From Streptomyces sp. MMBL 11-1 (lineage in GTDB: Bacteria > Actinomycetota > Actinomycetes > Streptomycetales > Streptomycetaceae): a stretch of 64,000 bases of DNA. A program made the position numbers and the translations under genes. The notes under the pieces were generated by a model, which did no database searches, was not told the DNA's origin, and worked only from the letters and a program-made list of their open reading frames with translations. The number at the start of each line of letters is the position of its first letter. Within the stretch, counting starts at the first letter, position 1. Shown here piece after piece: positions 48,315-57,248 of this stretch. The stretch covers positions 5,769,001 to 5,833,000 of the forward strand of contig NZ_CP117709.1 of the NCBI RefSeq assembly GCF_028622875.1, written 5' to 3'.

Positions 48315-49082
48315 ATGACTGTGACTCTCGAAGTACGCGACGGTGTCGGCACGATCCTCCTGGACCGGCCGCCCATGAACGCCCTGGACGTGGCGATCCA
48401 GGACCGGCTGCGGGAACTGGCCGAGGAGGCGACCCGGCGCGAGGACGTGCGGTCGGTGATCCTCTACGGCGGCGAGAAGGTGTTCGCGGCGGGCGCGGAC
48501 ATCAAGGAGATGCAGGCGATGGACCACACGGCGATGGTTCTGAGGTCCAAGGGCCTCCAGGACGCCTTCACCGCCGTCGCCCGCATCCCCAAGCCGGTCG
48601 TCGCCGCCGTCACCGGTTACGCGCTCGGCGGCGGCTGCGAACTGGCGCTCTGCGCCGACTTCCGGATCGCCGCGGACAACGCCAAGCTCGGCCAGCCGGA
48701 GATCCTCCTCGGACTCATCCCGGGCGCGGGCGGCACCCAGCGGCTCGCCCGGCTGATCGGCCCCTCCCGCGCCAAGGACCTCATCTTCACCGGCCGCATG
48801 GTCAAGGCGGAGGAAGCCCTCACGCTCGGGCTCGTCGACCGGGTGGTCCCGGCCGCCGAGGTCTACGAGCAGGCGCACGCCTGGGCCGCCGCGCTGGCCA
48901 AGGGGCCGGCGCTGGCACTGCGCGCGGCCAAGGAGTCGATCGACGCCGGACTGGAGACGGACCTCGACACCGGGCTCACCATCGAGCGGAACTGGTTCTC
49001 CGGCCTGTTCGCGACCGAGGACCGCGAGCGGGGGATGCGCAGCTTCGTGGAGGAGGGGCCGGGCAAGGCCACATTCGGCTGA
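48315..49082 (+). CDS. enoyl-CoA hydratase/isomerase
   Basis: 255 residues, crotonase fold. GADIKEMQAM (oxyanion-hole strand), GYALGGGCELAL (second oxyanion Gly), ADNAKLGQPEILLGLIPGAGG (catalytic Glu region) and the C-terminal helical domain are all present. Catalyses hydration of trans-2-enoyl-CoA in fatty-acid or amino-acid degradation; chain preference unknown. Not in an obvious operon with beta-oxidation genes. Confidence 0.95.
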   Translation: MTVTLEVRDGVGTILLDRPPMNALDVAIQDRLRELAEEATRREDVRSVILYGGEKVFAAGADIKEMQAMDHTAMVLRSKGLQDAFTAVARIPKPVVAAVTGYALGGGCELALCADFRIAADNAKLGQPEILLGLIPGAGGTQRLARLIGPSRAKDLIFTGRMVKAEEALTLGLVDRVVPAAEVYEQAHAWAAALAKGPALALRAAKESIDAGLETDLDTGLTIERNWFSGLFATEDRERGMRSFVEEGPGKATFG

Positions 49083-49160
49083 CGGGTAGTCGGAACGGGT
49101 GGCCCGGTAGTCGGGTCGGATGGTCCTGCGCGGGGAGTTCATCCGTCAGAGCGGATTATC

Positions 49161-49187
49161 CGGGCCTTAAGGCAACCTTAAGGCCCG
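49161..49187. promoter_or_regulatory. perfect 12-bp stem hairpin with TTAA core
   Basis: CGGGCCTTAAGG (49161-49172) pairs with 49176-49187 around CAA. It starts 79 bases after the hydratase stop and 170 bases before the next gene, so it could be a terminator or a regulator site. Confidence 0.6.
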
Positions 49188-49356
49188 GTAGCGTCTCCGG
49201 CCGGGTCGTCCTCCCGAGGTAGGGCATCGTCGCAGCTCAGCAGGGCCGTCCGAGGTGTTGCCCTGCCAGAGGCATATGCCAAAAGCCTTCCGTGGGGCGG
49301 GTCGTCCCGGGGTGCGGATTCCCCCGGAACGGCCCCGGGGGGCGATCCGTGCGGCC

Positions 49357-49872
49357 ATGATGGTGGGCATGGCGGGCTTGGAGGGTGTGGATCAGCCGCG
49401 ACCGCGCAGCAGCGCGACCGCGGCACGCTGGACATCGACCATGGATGACGAACAGGCGTTCAAGGCGCTGGAGTTGTTCGGAAATCCGACGGAGGGGGAG
49501 GTCCGGCTGCCGTCCCGTCCGGAGTCGGCGGCGACGGCACGGCGCATCACCTCCTGCGTCGTCCTCCGCCAGTGGGCGCTCTCGCCCCAGACCGCCGAGT
49601 ACGCGGTGCTCCTCGTCTCCGAACTCGTGGGCAACGCGGTGCGCCACACCGGGGCCCGGGTCTTCGGGTTACGGATGGTCCGCCGCCGGGGCTGGATCCG
49701 CGTCGAGGTGCGCGACCCCTCGCGCGGACTGCCGTGTCTGATGCCGGTGCGGGAGATGGACATCAGCGGGCGGGGGCTCATGCTCGTCGACAAGCTCTCC
49801 GACCGCTGGGGTGTGGATCTGCTGCCGCGCGGCAAGACCACCTGGTTCGAGATGCGCATCTCCGACCGCTGA
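49357..49872 (+). CDS. anti-sigma-type ATP-binding protein (HATPase_c_2)
   Basis: 171 residues if started at ATG 49357; 49369 (167 residues) and upstream codons are alternatives because no clear ribosome site is visible. The GHKL ATPase fold has SELVGNAVRHTG (N box), EVRDPSR (G1), GRGLMLVDKLSDRWGV (G2) and GKTTWFEM. No kinase His domain or membrane segment. Streptomycetes have many such single-domain proteins that act like SpoIIAB/RsbW anti-sigma or partner kinases. Binding partner unknown. Confidence 0.88.
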   Translation: MMVGMAGLEGVDQPRPRSSATAARWTSTMDDEQAFKALELFGNPTEGEVRLPSRPESAATARRITSCVVLRQWALSPQTAEYAVLLVSELVGNAVRHTGARVFGLRMVRRRGWIRVEVRDPSRGLPCLMPVREMDISGRGLMLVDKLSDRWGVDLLPRGKTTWFEMRISDR

Positions 49873-50274
49873 CCGGCCACCCCGCCCCCCTGCTCCGGAT
49901 GCGCAGAAGCCCCCGGTCGGCCGTGGTGCGGCGCTGCGGGGGGCTTCTGTCGGGGGCCGCGGAATGGGGGGTGTGTCCACGGCCGCTCATGACGACCGGT
50001 GCCCGGGTCAATGGGGGTCGTGGCTCCGACTATGGCAGACGGGCGACCCCGGTGCCAAAGCGACTTGTCGGGATATACATGGAACAAGCGGGCATTCGCC
50101 GGTTGAATCGCAGGTGTGCTCGGTCACTCGCCTGGCATTCAATGCATTCTTATGGCACCGCTTGAATGATTCATTGATCATCTGCTGAAGTGCCCAATCA
50201 CCCCAATTCGCTCGGCGCGCCCCTACTGTGTCCCCGGAAACCGGTGGAACCCGTGGAACGCGAGGTGGTCGGGC
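49873..50274. other. intergenic region with an AT-rich block
   Basis: 402 bases without a gene. After the terminator, about 50130-50215 is unusually AT-rich for this genome and carries TGAAT-G-ATTCA (50163-50173), TGATCA (50175-50180) and repeated ATTCA/TGAAT words (CATTCAATGCATTC just before). It is probably the regulatory region of the NodB-fold lipoprotein gene. Confidence 0.6.
49904..49949. terminator. terminator after the ATP-binding protein
   Basis: CAGAAGCCCCC (49904-49914) pairs with GGGGGCTTCTG (49939-49949); long 24-base loop. Confidence 0.75.
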
Positions 50275-51168
50275 ATGGACGGACACAGGGCCCCGATGGG
50301 CCGCCGAAACGCGCTGGGAGCCGGGGCCGGGGCGCTGGCCGCCGCCCTCGCCGCAGGGTGCGCCCGGAGCGACGGGGCGGGCGGAGCCGGCGGGCCCGCG
50401 GCCGTCACCCGCCCACCCGGCACATCGTCCGCCACCACCGCCTCCGGCACCCCGGGCCCGACCGTCACCGCCGCCGTGACTCCGTCCCCCGCCGCCTCCC
50501 GGGCCGCCGCCCCCGCTCCCCGCGCCTTCCCCGGGCTGCCCTTCCGGATCGCGCACGGCCCCCGGGACCGGCCCCGCGTCGCCCTCACCTTCGACGGGCG
50601 GGGCGATCCGGACCTCGCCCGCGCCGCACTCGCCCGGTGCGAACAGGCCGGGGCGCACGTCACGGTGCTCGTGGTCGGCGCCTGGCTCGCCGACCACCCC
50701 GGCCTGGCCCGCCGGATCCTCGACGGGGGCCACGAGATCGGCAACCACACCGAGCACCACCTCGACCTCGCCTCCCTGGACGAGCGCGCGGCGTACGAGG
50801 AGATCGCCGCGTGCGCCCGGCGGCTGCGCCGGCTCACCGGGTCCATCGGTGCCTGGTTCCGCCCGTCGCCCACCGCGTACGCCTCCCCGCTCCTCCAGCG
50901 CCTCGCCCAGCGGGCCGGCTACCCCCATGTCCTCGGCTGCGACGTGGAGTCGCTCGACCACGCGGCCACCCGCGTCGCCACGGTCACCCGGAAGGTCGCG
51001 GGGGAGCTGCGCAACGGTTCGGTGGTGGAGCTGAGTCTCGGCCGCCCGGTCACCGTCGACGCGCTGCCGCTGCTTCTCGCCGAGATCGGCCGCCGCGGGC
51101 TGCGCGCGGTGACGGCCACGGAGCTGCTGGGCCGACCGGCCGCCGATGTCACCCGGACGGCCCGATAA
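50275..51168 (+). CDS. Tat-type lipoprotein with NodB polysaccharide-deacetylase fold, atypical motif 1
   Basis: 297 residues. GRRNALG (9-15) is a twin-arginine motif and LAAGC gives lipidation at Cys29; a Pro/Ala/Thr linker follows to about 85. NodB motifs: TFDGRGDP (105-112) in place of TFDDG, HTxxH (158-162) intact, RPSP (about 200) and GCDVESLDH. The lost second Asp normally binds the metal, so activity may be altered. A sugar deacetylase role in the wall is likely but not certain. GAGGTGG precedes the ATG. Confidence 0.88.
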   Translation: MDGHRAPMGRRNALGAGAGALAAALAAGCARSDGAGGAGGPAAVTRPPGTSSATTASGTPGPTVTAAVTPSPAASRAAAPAPRAFPGLPFRIAHGPRDRPRVALTFDGRGDPDLARAALARCEQAGAHVTVLVVGAWLADHPGLARRILDGGHEIGNHTEHHLDLASLDERAAYEEIAACARRLRRLTGSIGAWFRPSPTAYASPLLQRLAQRAGYPHVLGCDVESLDHAATRVATVTRKVAGELRNGSVVELSLGRPVTVDALPLLLAEIGRRGLRAVTATELLGRPAADVTRTAR

Positions 51169-51207
51169 TCTGACCCCTGACATTCGGCATCACGAAGGGG
51201 CGGAACA

Positions 51208-51423
51208 GTGGCGGACATCGAGTCGGCGCGGACGGCATTCGAGCGGTTCGACAGGGACGGCGACGGGCTCATCACGGCCAACGAGTACAAGAGCGCGATG
51301 GCCCAGTTGGGCGACCCCTTCGTCACCGAGACGGTGGCGCAGGCGATCATCAACTCCCACGACGGCAACGGTGACGGCATGCTCACCTTCGACGAGTTCT
51401 GGGCCTCGCAGAACAAGGCCTGA
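51208..51423 (+). CDS. two-EF-hand calcium-binding protein
   Basis: 71 residues from a GTG with GAAGGGG upstream. Two canonical 12-residue loops: DRDGDGLITANE (15-26) and DGNGDGMLTFDE (52-63), with Glu at position 12 of each. The rest is helical, giving one calmodulin-like lobe, cytoplasmic because no signal peptide is present. Similar small proteins in Streptomyces (CabB/CabC group, from memory) affect aerial growth and germination through calcium. Confidence 0.95.
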   Translation: MADIESARTAFERFDRDGDGLITANEYKSAMAQLGDPFVTETVAQAIINSHDGNGDGMLTFDEFWASQNKA

Positions 51424-51461
51424 GCCGGCGGGCAAGGCCTGAGCCCCCGGGCAAGGCCTGA
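51414..51461 (+). repeat. 19-bp tandem repeat at the end of the EF-hand gene
   Basis: CAAGGCCTGA occurs at 51414, 51433 and 51452. The first copy encodes the final Lys-Ala and the stop, so the gene end has been duplicated downstream. Confidence 0.85.
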
Positions 51462-51577
51462 TCCGCCTCGGCGGCCGGTCCCGTGCCTTCGGGGTCCGGC
51501 CGCCGCCATGTCGTGTCCGTGTCCACCGGCGAGGACCGGGCCGTGACGTTCACCGGCCCCCTCCCGGCCCGACCGCG

Positions 51578-53071
51578 CTATCGGGCCTCGCGGCGGCCTG
51601 TGCGGTACGGCTTCCAGCCGCGCAACTCGTCGTCGCGCGGGGCCAGGACCAGCTCCGGCGCCCCCGGGCCGAAGACCGTCACGGGCCGCCGCGCGTCCCA
51701 GGACGGCCACCCGGGGTCCCCGTCGGTCACGAAATCGACCCACGCCCGGTGCATCGCGTCCGCCAGTTCCTGCGGGGCGTCGGGGCCGGTCAGGGCCATC
51801 GTGTCGGGGTGGGCGAGCGTGTCGAAGACGAAGCCCAGCTCCAGCGCGTGACAGGCGCCGAGGCGCTGTACGGGGGTGGGCCAGCCGAACTCGTACACGT
51901 ACGTGGCACCCGGCGCGTGCGTCCGGGCATCGGCCAGCCGGTTGAGCGGGACCCGCAGCAGCAGGTCCGTCGCGAGCGCGCCGAGGAGCTCGCCGGGGGT
52001 GGCGTCCGGGCGGTTGGCGCGGTAGGTGCGGGCCGTGGCGCCCGGCACCCTGAACCTCAGCAGGGCGAGGCGGAGCCGCGGCTCGCTGATCTTCTCGGTG
52101 AGGCCGCCGGGTACGAACCAGAGCCGGTACTCCTCGGTGTTCGAGCCCAGCAGCAGATCGATCCCGGCGGACGCGCCCGCGTGCAGCGCCTCCACGGGGT
52201 CGTGGGGCAGCAGTTCGCCGTCCACGACCACCTGGAAGGAGCTGCGGCCGGTCAGCGGGTTCCCGCCGCTGGTGACCTCTGTCTGCGCGGTCAGCAGCGC
52301 CTCGGGGTCCACGGCGGCCAGCGCGGCGGCTGTCGCGGGCACCCCGAGCCGCTTCGCGATCAGCTCGGTCGTCCCGCGCGCACCGTCGGCCGGCAGCGCG
52401 GCGGGCGCCCCGCTCTGGAGCACCGCCCGCCGCAGCAGCCCCGCCGAACGGGGCGAGGCCAGCAGGGCGGCGACGCCGACCGCCCCCGCCGACTCCCCGG
52501 CCACCGTCACCCGGCCCGGGTCGCCGCCGAACGCCGCGATGTTGTCGCGCACCCACTCCAGGGCGGCCAGCTGGTCCAGGAGCCCCCGGTTGGCGGGCGC
52601 GTCCGGGAGGACCCCGAAGCCCTCGACGCCCAGGCGGTAGTTGACCGAGACGAGGACCACCCCGTCCCGGGCGAACGCGGACCCGTCGTACACCGGCACC
52701 GCCGAGGAGCCGTGTATCAGCGAGCCGCCGTGGATCCAGACGAGCACCGGCAGCCCGGCCGTGCTCCGCTCCGGCGACGGCGTCCACACATTGAGGTTCA
52801 GGCAGCCGTCGCCCGGCACCGCCGGATCCGGCAGCAGCCGGTCCAGCGGCGGGGCGTAGGGCCGCTTCGGGGCGGTCGGACCGAACGCCACGGCCTCGCG
52901 CACCCCCGTCCACGGCTCGGGGGGAGCGGGCGCGCGGAACCTGCGCGCGCCCACCGGCGGAGCCGCGTACGGGATGCCGCGGAAGACCGCGACGCCCCGC
53001 TCCACCGCACCGCGCACGGTGCCGTGCACGGTCCGCACCAACGGGGGAGTCCCCGCCACGATGTCGGACAT
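51578..53071 (-). CDS. type B carboxylesterase
   Basis: 497 residues, alpha/beta hydrolase. HGGSLIHGSS (oxyanion loop, about 114-123), FGGDPGRVTVAGESAG (nucleophile Ser194), an acidic residue in LGSNTEEY and the catalytic His in GACHALELGFVF (near 410). Hydrolyses carboxylic esters; specificity unknown. No signal peptide, so intracellular. ATG at 53071. Follows the amidase gene with 41 bases between them. Confidence 0.94.
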   Translation of the reverse strand: MSDIVAGTPPLVRTVHGTVRGAVERGVAVFRGIPYAAPPVGARRFRAPAPPEPWTGVREAVAFGPTAPKRPYAPPLDRLLPDPAVPGDGCLNLNVWTPSPERSTAGLPVLVWIHGGSLIHGSSAVPVYDGSAFARDGVVLVSVNYRLGVEGFGVLPDAPANRGLLDQLAALEWVRDNIAAFGGDPGRVTVAGESAGAVGVAALLASPRSAGLLRRAVLQSGAPAALPADGARGTTELIAKRLGVPATAAALAAVDPEALLTAQTEVTSGGNPLTGRSSFQVVVDGELLPHDPVEALHAGASAGIDLLLGSNTEEYRLWFVPGGLTEKISEPRLRLALLRFRVPGATARTYRANRPDATPGELLGALATDLLLRVPLNRLADARTHAPGATYVYEFGWPTPVQRLGACHALELGFVFDTLAHPDTMALTGPDAPQELADAMHRAWVDFVTDGDPGWPSWDARRPVTVFGPGAPELVLAPRDDELRGWKPYRTGRREAR

Positions 53072-53112
53072 GACGCGTGCCCACCCCTCTCGCGGTGCGG
53101 TGGCCCGGGCGG

Positions 53113-55407
53113 CTACTTCAGGTAGACCAGCCCGTCCGTGGTCAGCGCCGGGCGGCCCTTGGTTCCGACGACCACGATCTTGACCGTGTGCTTGGCGCTG
53201 GAGGACCAGGACTTCGTCCAGATCGCCTGCCGGTACTTCGTGGCGGAGGACTTCAGGTCCACCGTGGCGGCCTTCTTCCCGTCGACGTAGACGTATGCCT
53301 GCCCCGAGGTGGCGGCCCGCGACACCACCCACGCGGCTGACCGCCCGGTGAACGTCCAGGTCAGACTGGCGCCCTTGGTGCTGCTGGAGTACGACTTGCC
53401 GCCCAGGTAGCTGCCGGAGGACTTCGTGGTCCACTTACCGCTCTTCTTGGCGGCGGACTCCTGGAGGATCACCGGGGTGCGGGTGACCGAGGCGGCGGCC
53501 GTGTTGCCCGCGCGGTCGTACGCCGTCATCTTCCAGGCGGTCGCCTTGGCGGACTTCGCGGTGTGCGAGGCGCTGCTCGTGGTCGGGCCGTAGGTCTTCC
53601 CGACGGGGGCGGTGAGCCGGACCTCCTTGAGGGAGGCGGCGTCGGTGGCCTTCCACTTCAGGGTGAGCGGGACCGCGCTGGTGTTCACCGTGCCGGTGCG
53701 CAGGGTGAGGGCCGGCTTGGTGGAGAAGACCGGCGCCGCGATGTCGGCGACCACGGTCGCCGCCGGCGACAGGGTGGTCTTCCCCGACTGGTGGGTGGCC
53801 CGGACCTGCACGGAGTGCTTGCCGGCGGCGAGGGTGGCCGGGGCGGAGGTGACGTTGCCCTTGACCGAGGCCACCGGCTTTCCGCCGACGAGCAGCTCGT
53901 ATCCCTTGACGAAGGAGGACGGCGTGGCCGCCTTCCAGCCGACGGTGATCTTCGACCGGGTGTAGTACGTGGAACCGGAGGCGTTCGCGCCGGTCACCGA
54001 GGTGATGCTGAGCCCGGTGACGGGGCCGGCGGCCAGGGAGCGGATGGCGGGGAGCTGCTGGTAGAGGGAGAGGCCGGGGCACTCGGTGGCGAACCCGTCC
54101 CGGTGCCCGGAGATCCGGGGGAAGGCGTACTGCTGTCCGGCGACGAACGCCTTGTGGGCCAGGTTCTTGCCGTTCGCCCCGGCGGTGAGCTGGACGGTAC
54201 CGGCCGGGTCACCCTTGTACTGGCCGAGCTTCCACGCGGCGACACGGGCGACCGAGGTGGTCGCGGCGGTCGCGGCCTTGGTGTCGGTGTACATGCCGAT
54301 CACGGCGATGCCGGTGGTGTCCCGGTTGAACCCGTAGGTGTGCGCTCCCATCACGGGCCGGTCCACACCGCCCTTGCGGCCCTCGAAGACCGTGCCGCAC
54401 TTGTCGACGATGAAGTTGTAGCCGAGGTCCTTCCAGCCGTTCGACTTCACGTGGTACGTGTGCAGACCGCGCACGATGGCCGCGGAGTCGGCGCAGGAGT
54501 ACGCGTTCGTCTGCGCCGTGTGGTGGACGAAGACGGCCTTGACCTGGGCCAGGTAGTCGGGCGCCTCGGTGCTGAGCGACTCGTCCGCCTTCCAGGCCGC
54601 CCGGGAGACGATCGGCGGCTGCGGAGCGGTGGACGGCGGCGCGGGCGGGAGCGTCGGCGACGGTGAGCCGGTGGGCGTCGTCGGCGAAGCGGACGGCGCC
54701 GGGCTTTCGGTGCTCGGGCTCGGTGTGGGGCTCGGCGGCGCCGGGGTCTCGGTGGTCGGGGTGGGCGACGGCTCGTCCGTGGGCTCCTCGACCGGCTCCT
54801 CCGTGGGCGGGGTGGCCGACGGCTCCTGGCCGGGCGTGGGTTCCCCGGAGGGGGTCTCCTCCACGGCGAACGCGGCCGGTTCGGCGGCGAGCGGGGCGGG
54901 GTCGCCGCCCGGGTCGACGGTGTCGAGCCGCAGCCCCTCGGGCAGCCCGGCCCGGACGCCGTCACCGGCCCGGACGCGGACCTCGACGCCGTTGGAGGGG
55001 CCGACCCAGCGGGGTTCGGTGGTGCCGCGGACGCCGGACCGGCCGGTCTCGGTGCGCCCGTCGATCTCGGTGTCCAGGGGCAGCCAGCCGGTCCATTCGC
55101 CGGTGGCGGCGGACCGGGTACGGGCCTCGACGCTCCCCGTCACCCGGGCGGCGGGATCGGTCCAGGTGACGCCGAGCAGACTGAACGGCTCGGTGTCGCG
55201 CCGCGCGAGCGACGCGGAGCCGCCGTCGGCCGAGGTCTTCAGCGCGGTCCGGTGCACATCGGCCTTCACCGGGGCGGACTTGGCGTCCGCCGCCCGCCCG
55301 TCGCGGTCGGAGTCGGAGGTGCCGGTCACGCCCTGGAACACCAGGACACCTGCCACGGCCGCCGTGGTGACGGCGGCCGTGGTCCACATTCTTCGTTGTG
55401 CTCTCAC
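53113..55407 (-). CDS. secreted N-acetylmuramoyl-L-alanine amidase (PGRP/Amidase_2)
   Basis: 764 residues from a GTG at 55407 with GGGGA upstream; a longer form from 55449 is possible. N-terminal signal/anchor (about 1-28), a small domain (about 50-170), a Pro/Thr/Ser/Glu spacer (about 180-275), and an Amidase_2/PGRP domain (about 278-450) with zinc ligands in FVHHTAQTN, SGHRDGF and ECPG. The C-terminal 300 residues are three Ig/FN3-like domains. Cleaves stem peptides from peptidoglycan. Next to a carboxylesterase. Confidence 0.93.
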   Translation of the reverse strand: MRAQRRMWTTAAVTTAAVAGVLVFQGVTGTSDSDRDGRAADAKSAPVKADVHRTALKTSADGGSASLARRDTEPFSLLGVTWTDPAARVTGSVEARTRSAATGEWTGWLPLDTEIDGRTETGRSGVRGTTEPRWVGPSNGVEVRVRAGDGVRAGLPEGLRLDTVDPGGDPAPLAAEPAAFAVEETPSGEPTPGQEPSATPPTEEPVEEPTDEPSPTPTTETPAPPSPTPSPSTESPAPSASPTTPTGSPSPTLPPAPPSTAPQPPIVSRAAWKADESLSTEAPDYLAQVKAVFVHHTAQTNAYSCADSAAIVRGLHTYHVKSNGWKDLGYNFIVDKCGTVFEGRKGGVDRPVMGAHTYGFNRDTTGIAVIGMYTDTKAATAATTSVARVAAWKLGQYKGDPAGTVQLTAGANGKNLAHKAFVAGQQYAFPRISGHRDGFATECPGLSLYQQLPAIRSLAAGPVTGLSITSVTGANASGSTYYTRSKITVGWKAATPSSFVKGYELLVGGKPVASVKGNVTSAPATLAAGKHSVQVRATHQSGKTTLSPAATVVADIAAPVFSTKPALTLRTGTVNTSAVPLTLKWKATDAASLKEVRLTAPVGKTYGPTTSSASHTAKSAKATAWKMTAYDRAGNTAAASVTRTPVILQESAAKKSGKWTTKSSGSYLGGKSYSSSTKGASLTWTFTGRSAAWVVSRAATSGQAYVYVDGKKAATVDLKSSATKYRQAIWTKSWSSSAKHTVKIVVVGTKGRPALTTDGLVYLK

Positions 55408-55584
55408 GTGTGATTCCCCGGGGACGACGCTGACTGGAGGGCAGGGCATTCCGACCGGTCAGTCGCTGACCGGGGGCACGGCGTTTCCGTCGGCCCGGTC
55501 GGTGGGGCGACCCGGGACATGCTTGCGGGCCTCAGTCTTCCATGCGACCGGACCGGACATCACCCCACCCGCCCGGTCCGGCGC

Positions 55585-55700
55585 GAACGTTCGGGACCGG
55601 TCGGGGACCGGTTGGGGACCGGTTCGGGGCTGGTTAGGGACCGGTTGAGGGACGTTCGGGAACGGTTGGGGAAGCGTTCGGGGCCGGGCCGGGAACGTTC
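55585..55700. repeat. degenerate GGGACCGGTT array flanked by GAACGTTC palindromes
   Basis: About nine units of GGGRMCGGTT spaced 10-13 bases apart run from 55594 to 55684. GAACGTTC stands at both ends (55585-55592, 55693-55700). Not coding: the frames read only R/G/D/L repeats. Confidence 0.8.
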
Positions 55701-55725
55701 GACCGGTCACGACGGCCCGGGGGAC

Positions 55726-55774
55726 CGGCTCTCCCGTGCCCCCGTGCCCCCGTGCCCCCGGGCCGGGAGAGCCG
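55726..55774. terminator. terminator after terpene synthase
   Basis: CGGCTCTCCCG (55726-55736) pairs with CGGGAGAGCCG (55764-55774); GGGG/CCCC extend the stem after a 2-base internal loop. The long loop is three copies of GTGCCCCC. Confidence 0.85.
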
Positions 55775-55825
55775 ATCCCCGGGCCGTTGGAGCCGCGCGG
55801 GGGCGGTCCTCGCCGGGCGGGTCGT

Positions 55826-57248
<1,423 letters not shown>

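Larger units (their letters stand above)
55408..55825. other. intergenic region between amidase and terpene synthase
   Basis: 418 bases without a gene; contains the GGGACCGGTT array (55585-55700) and the terpene synthase terminator (55726-55774). The part just upstream of the amidase start (55408-55560) probably has its promoter, but no clear -35/-10 was found. Confidence 0.6.

Noticed and set aside
55585..55700. CRISPR array
   Set aside because: Unit is about 10 bp with no spacers; no cas genes nearby.
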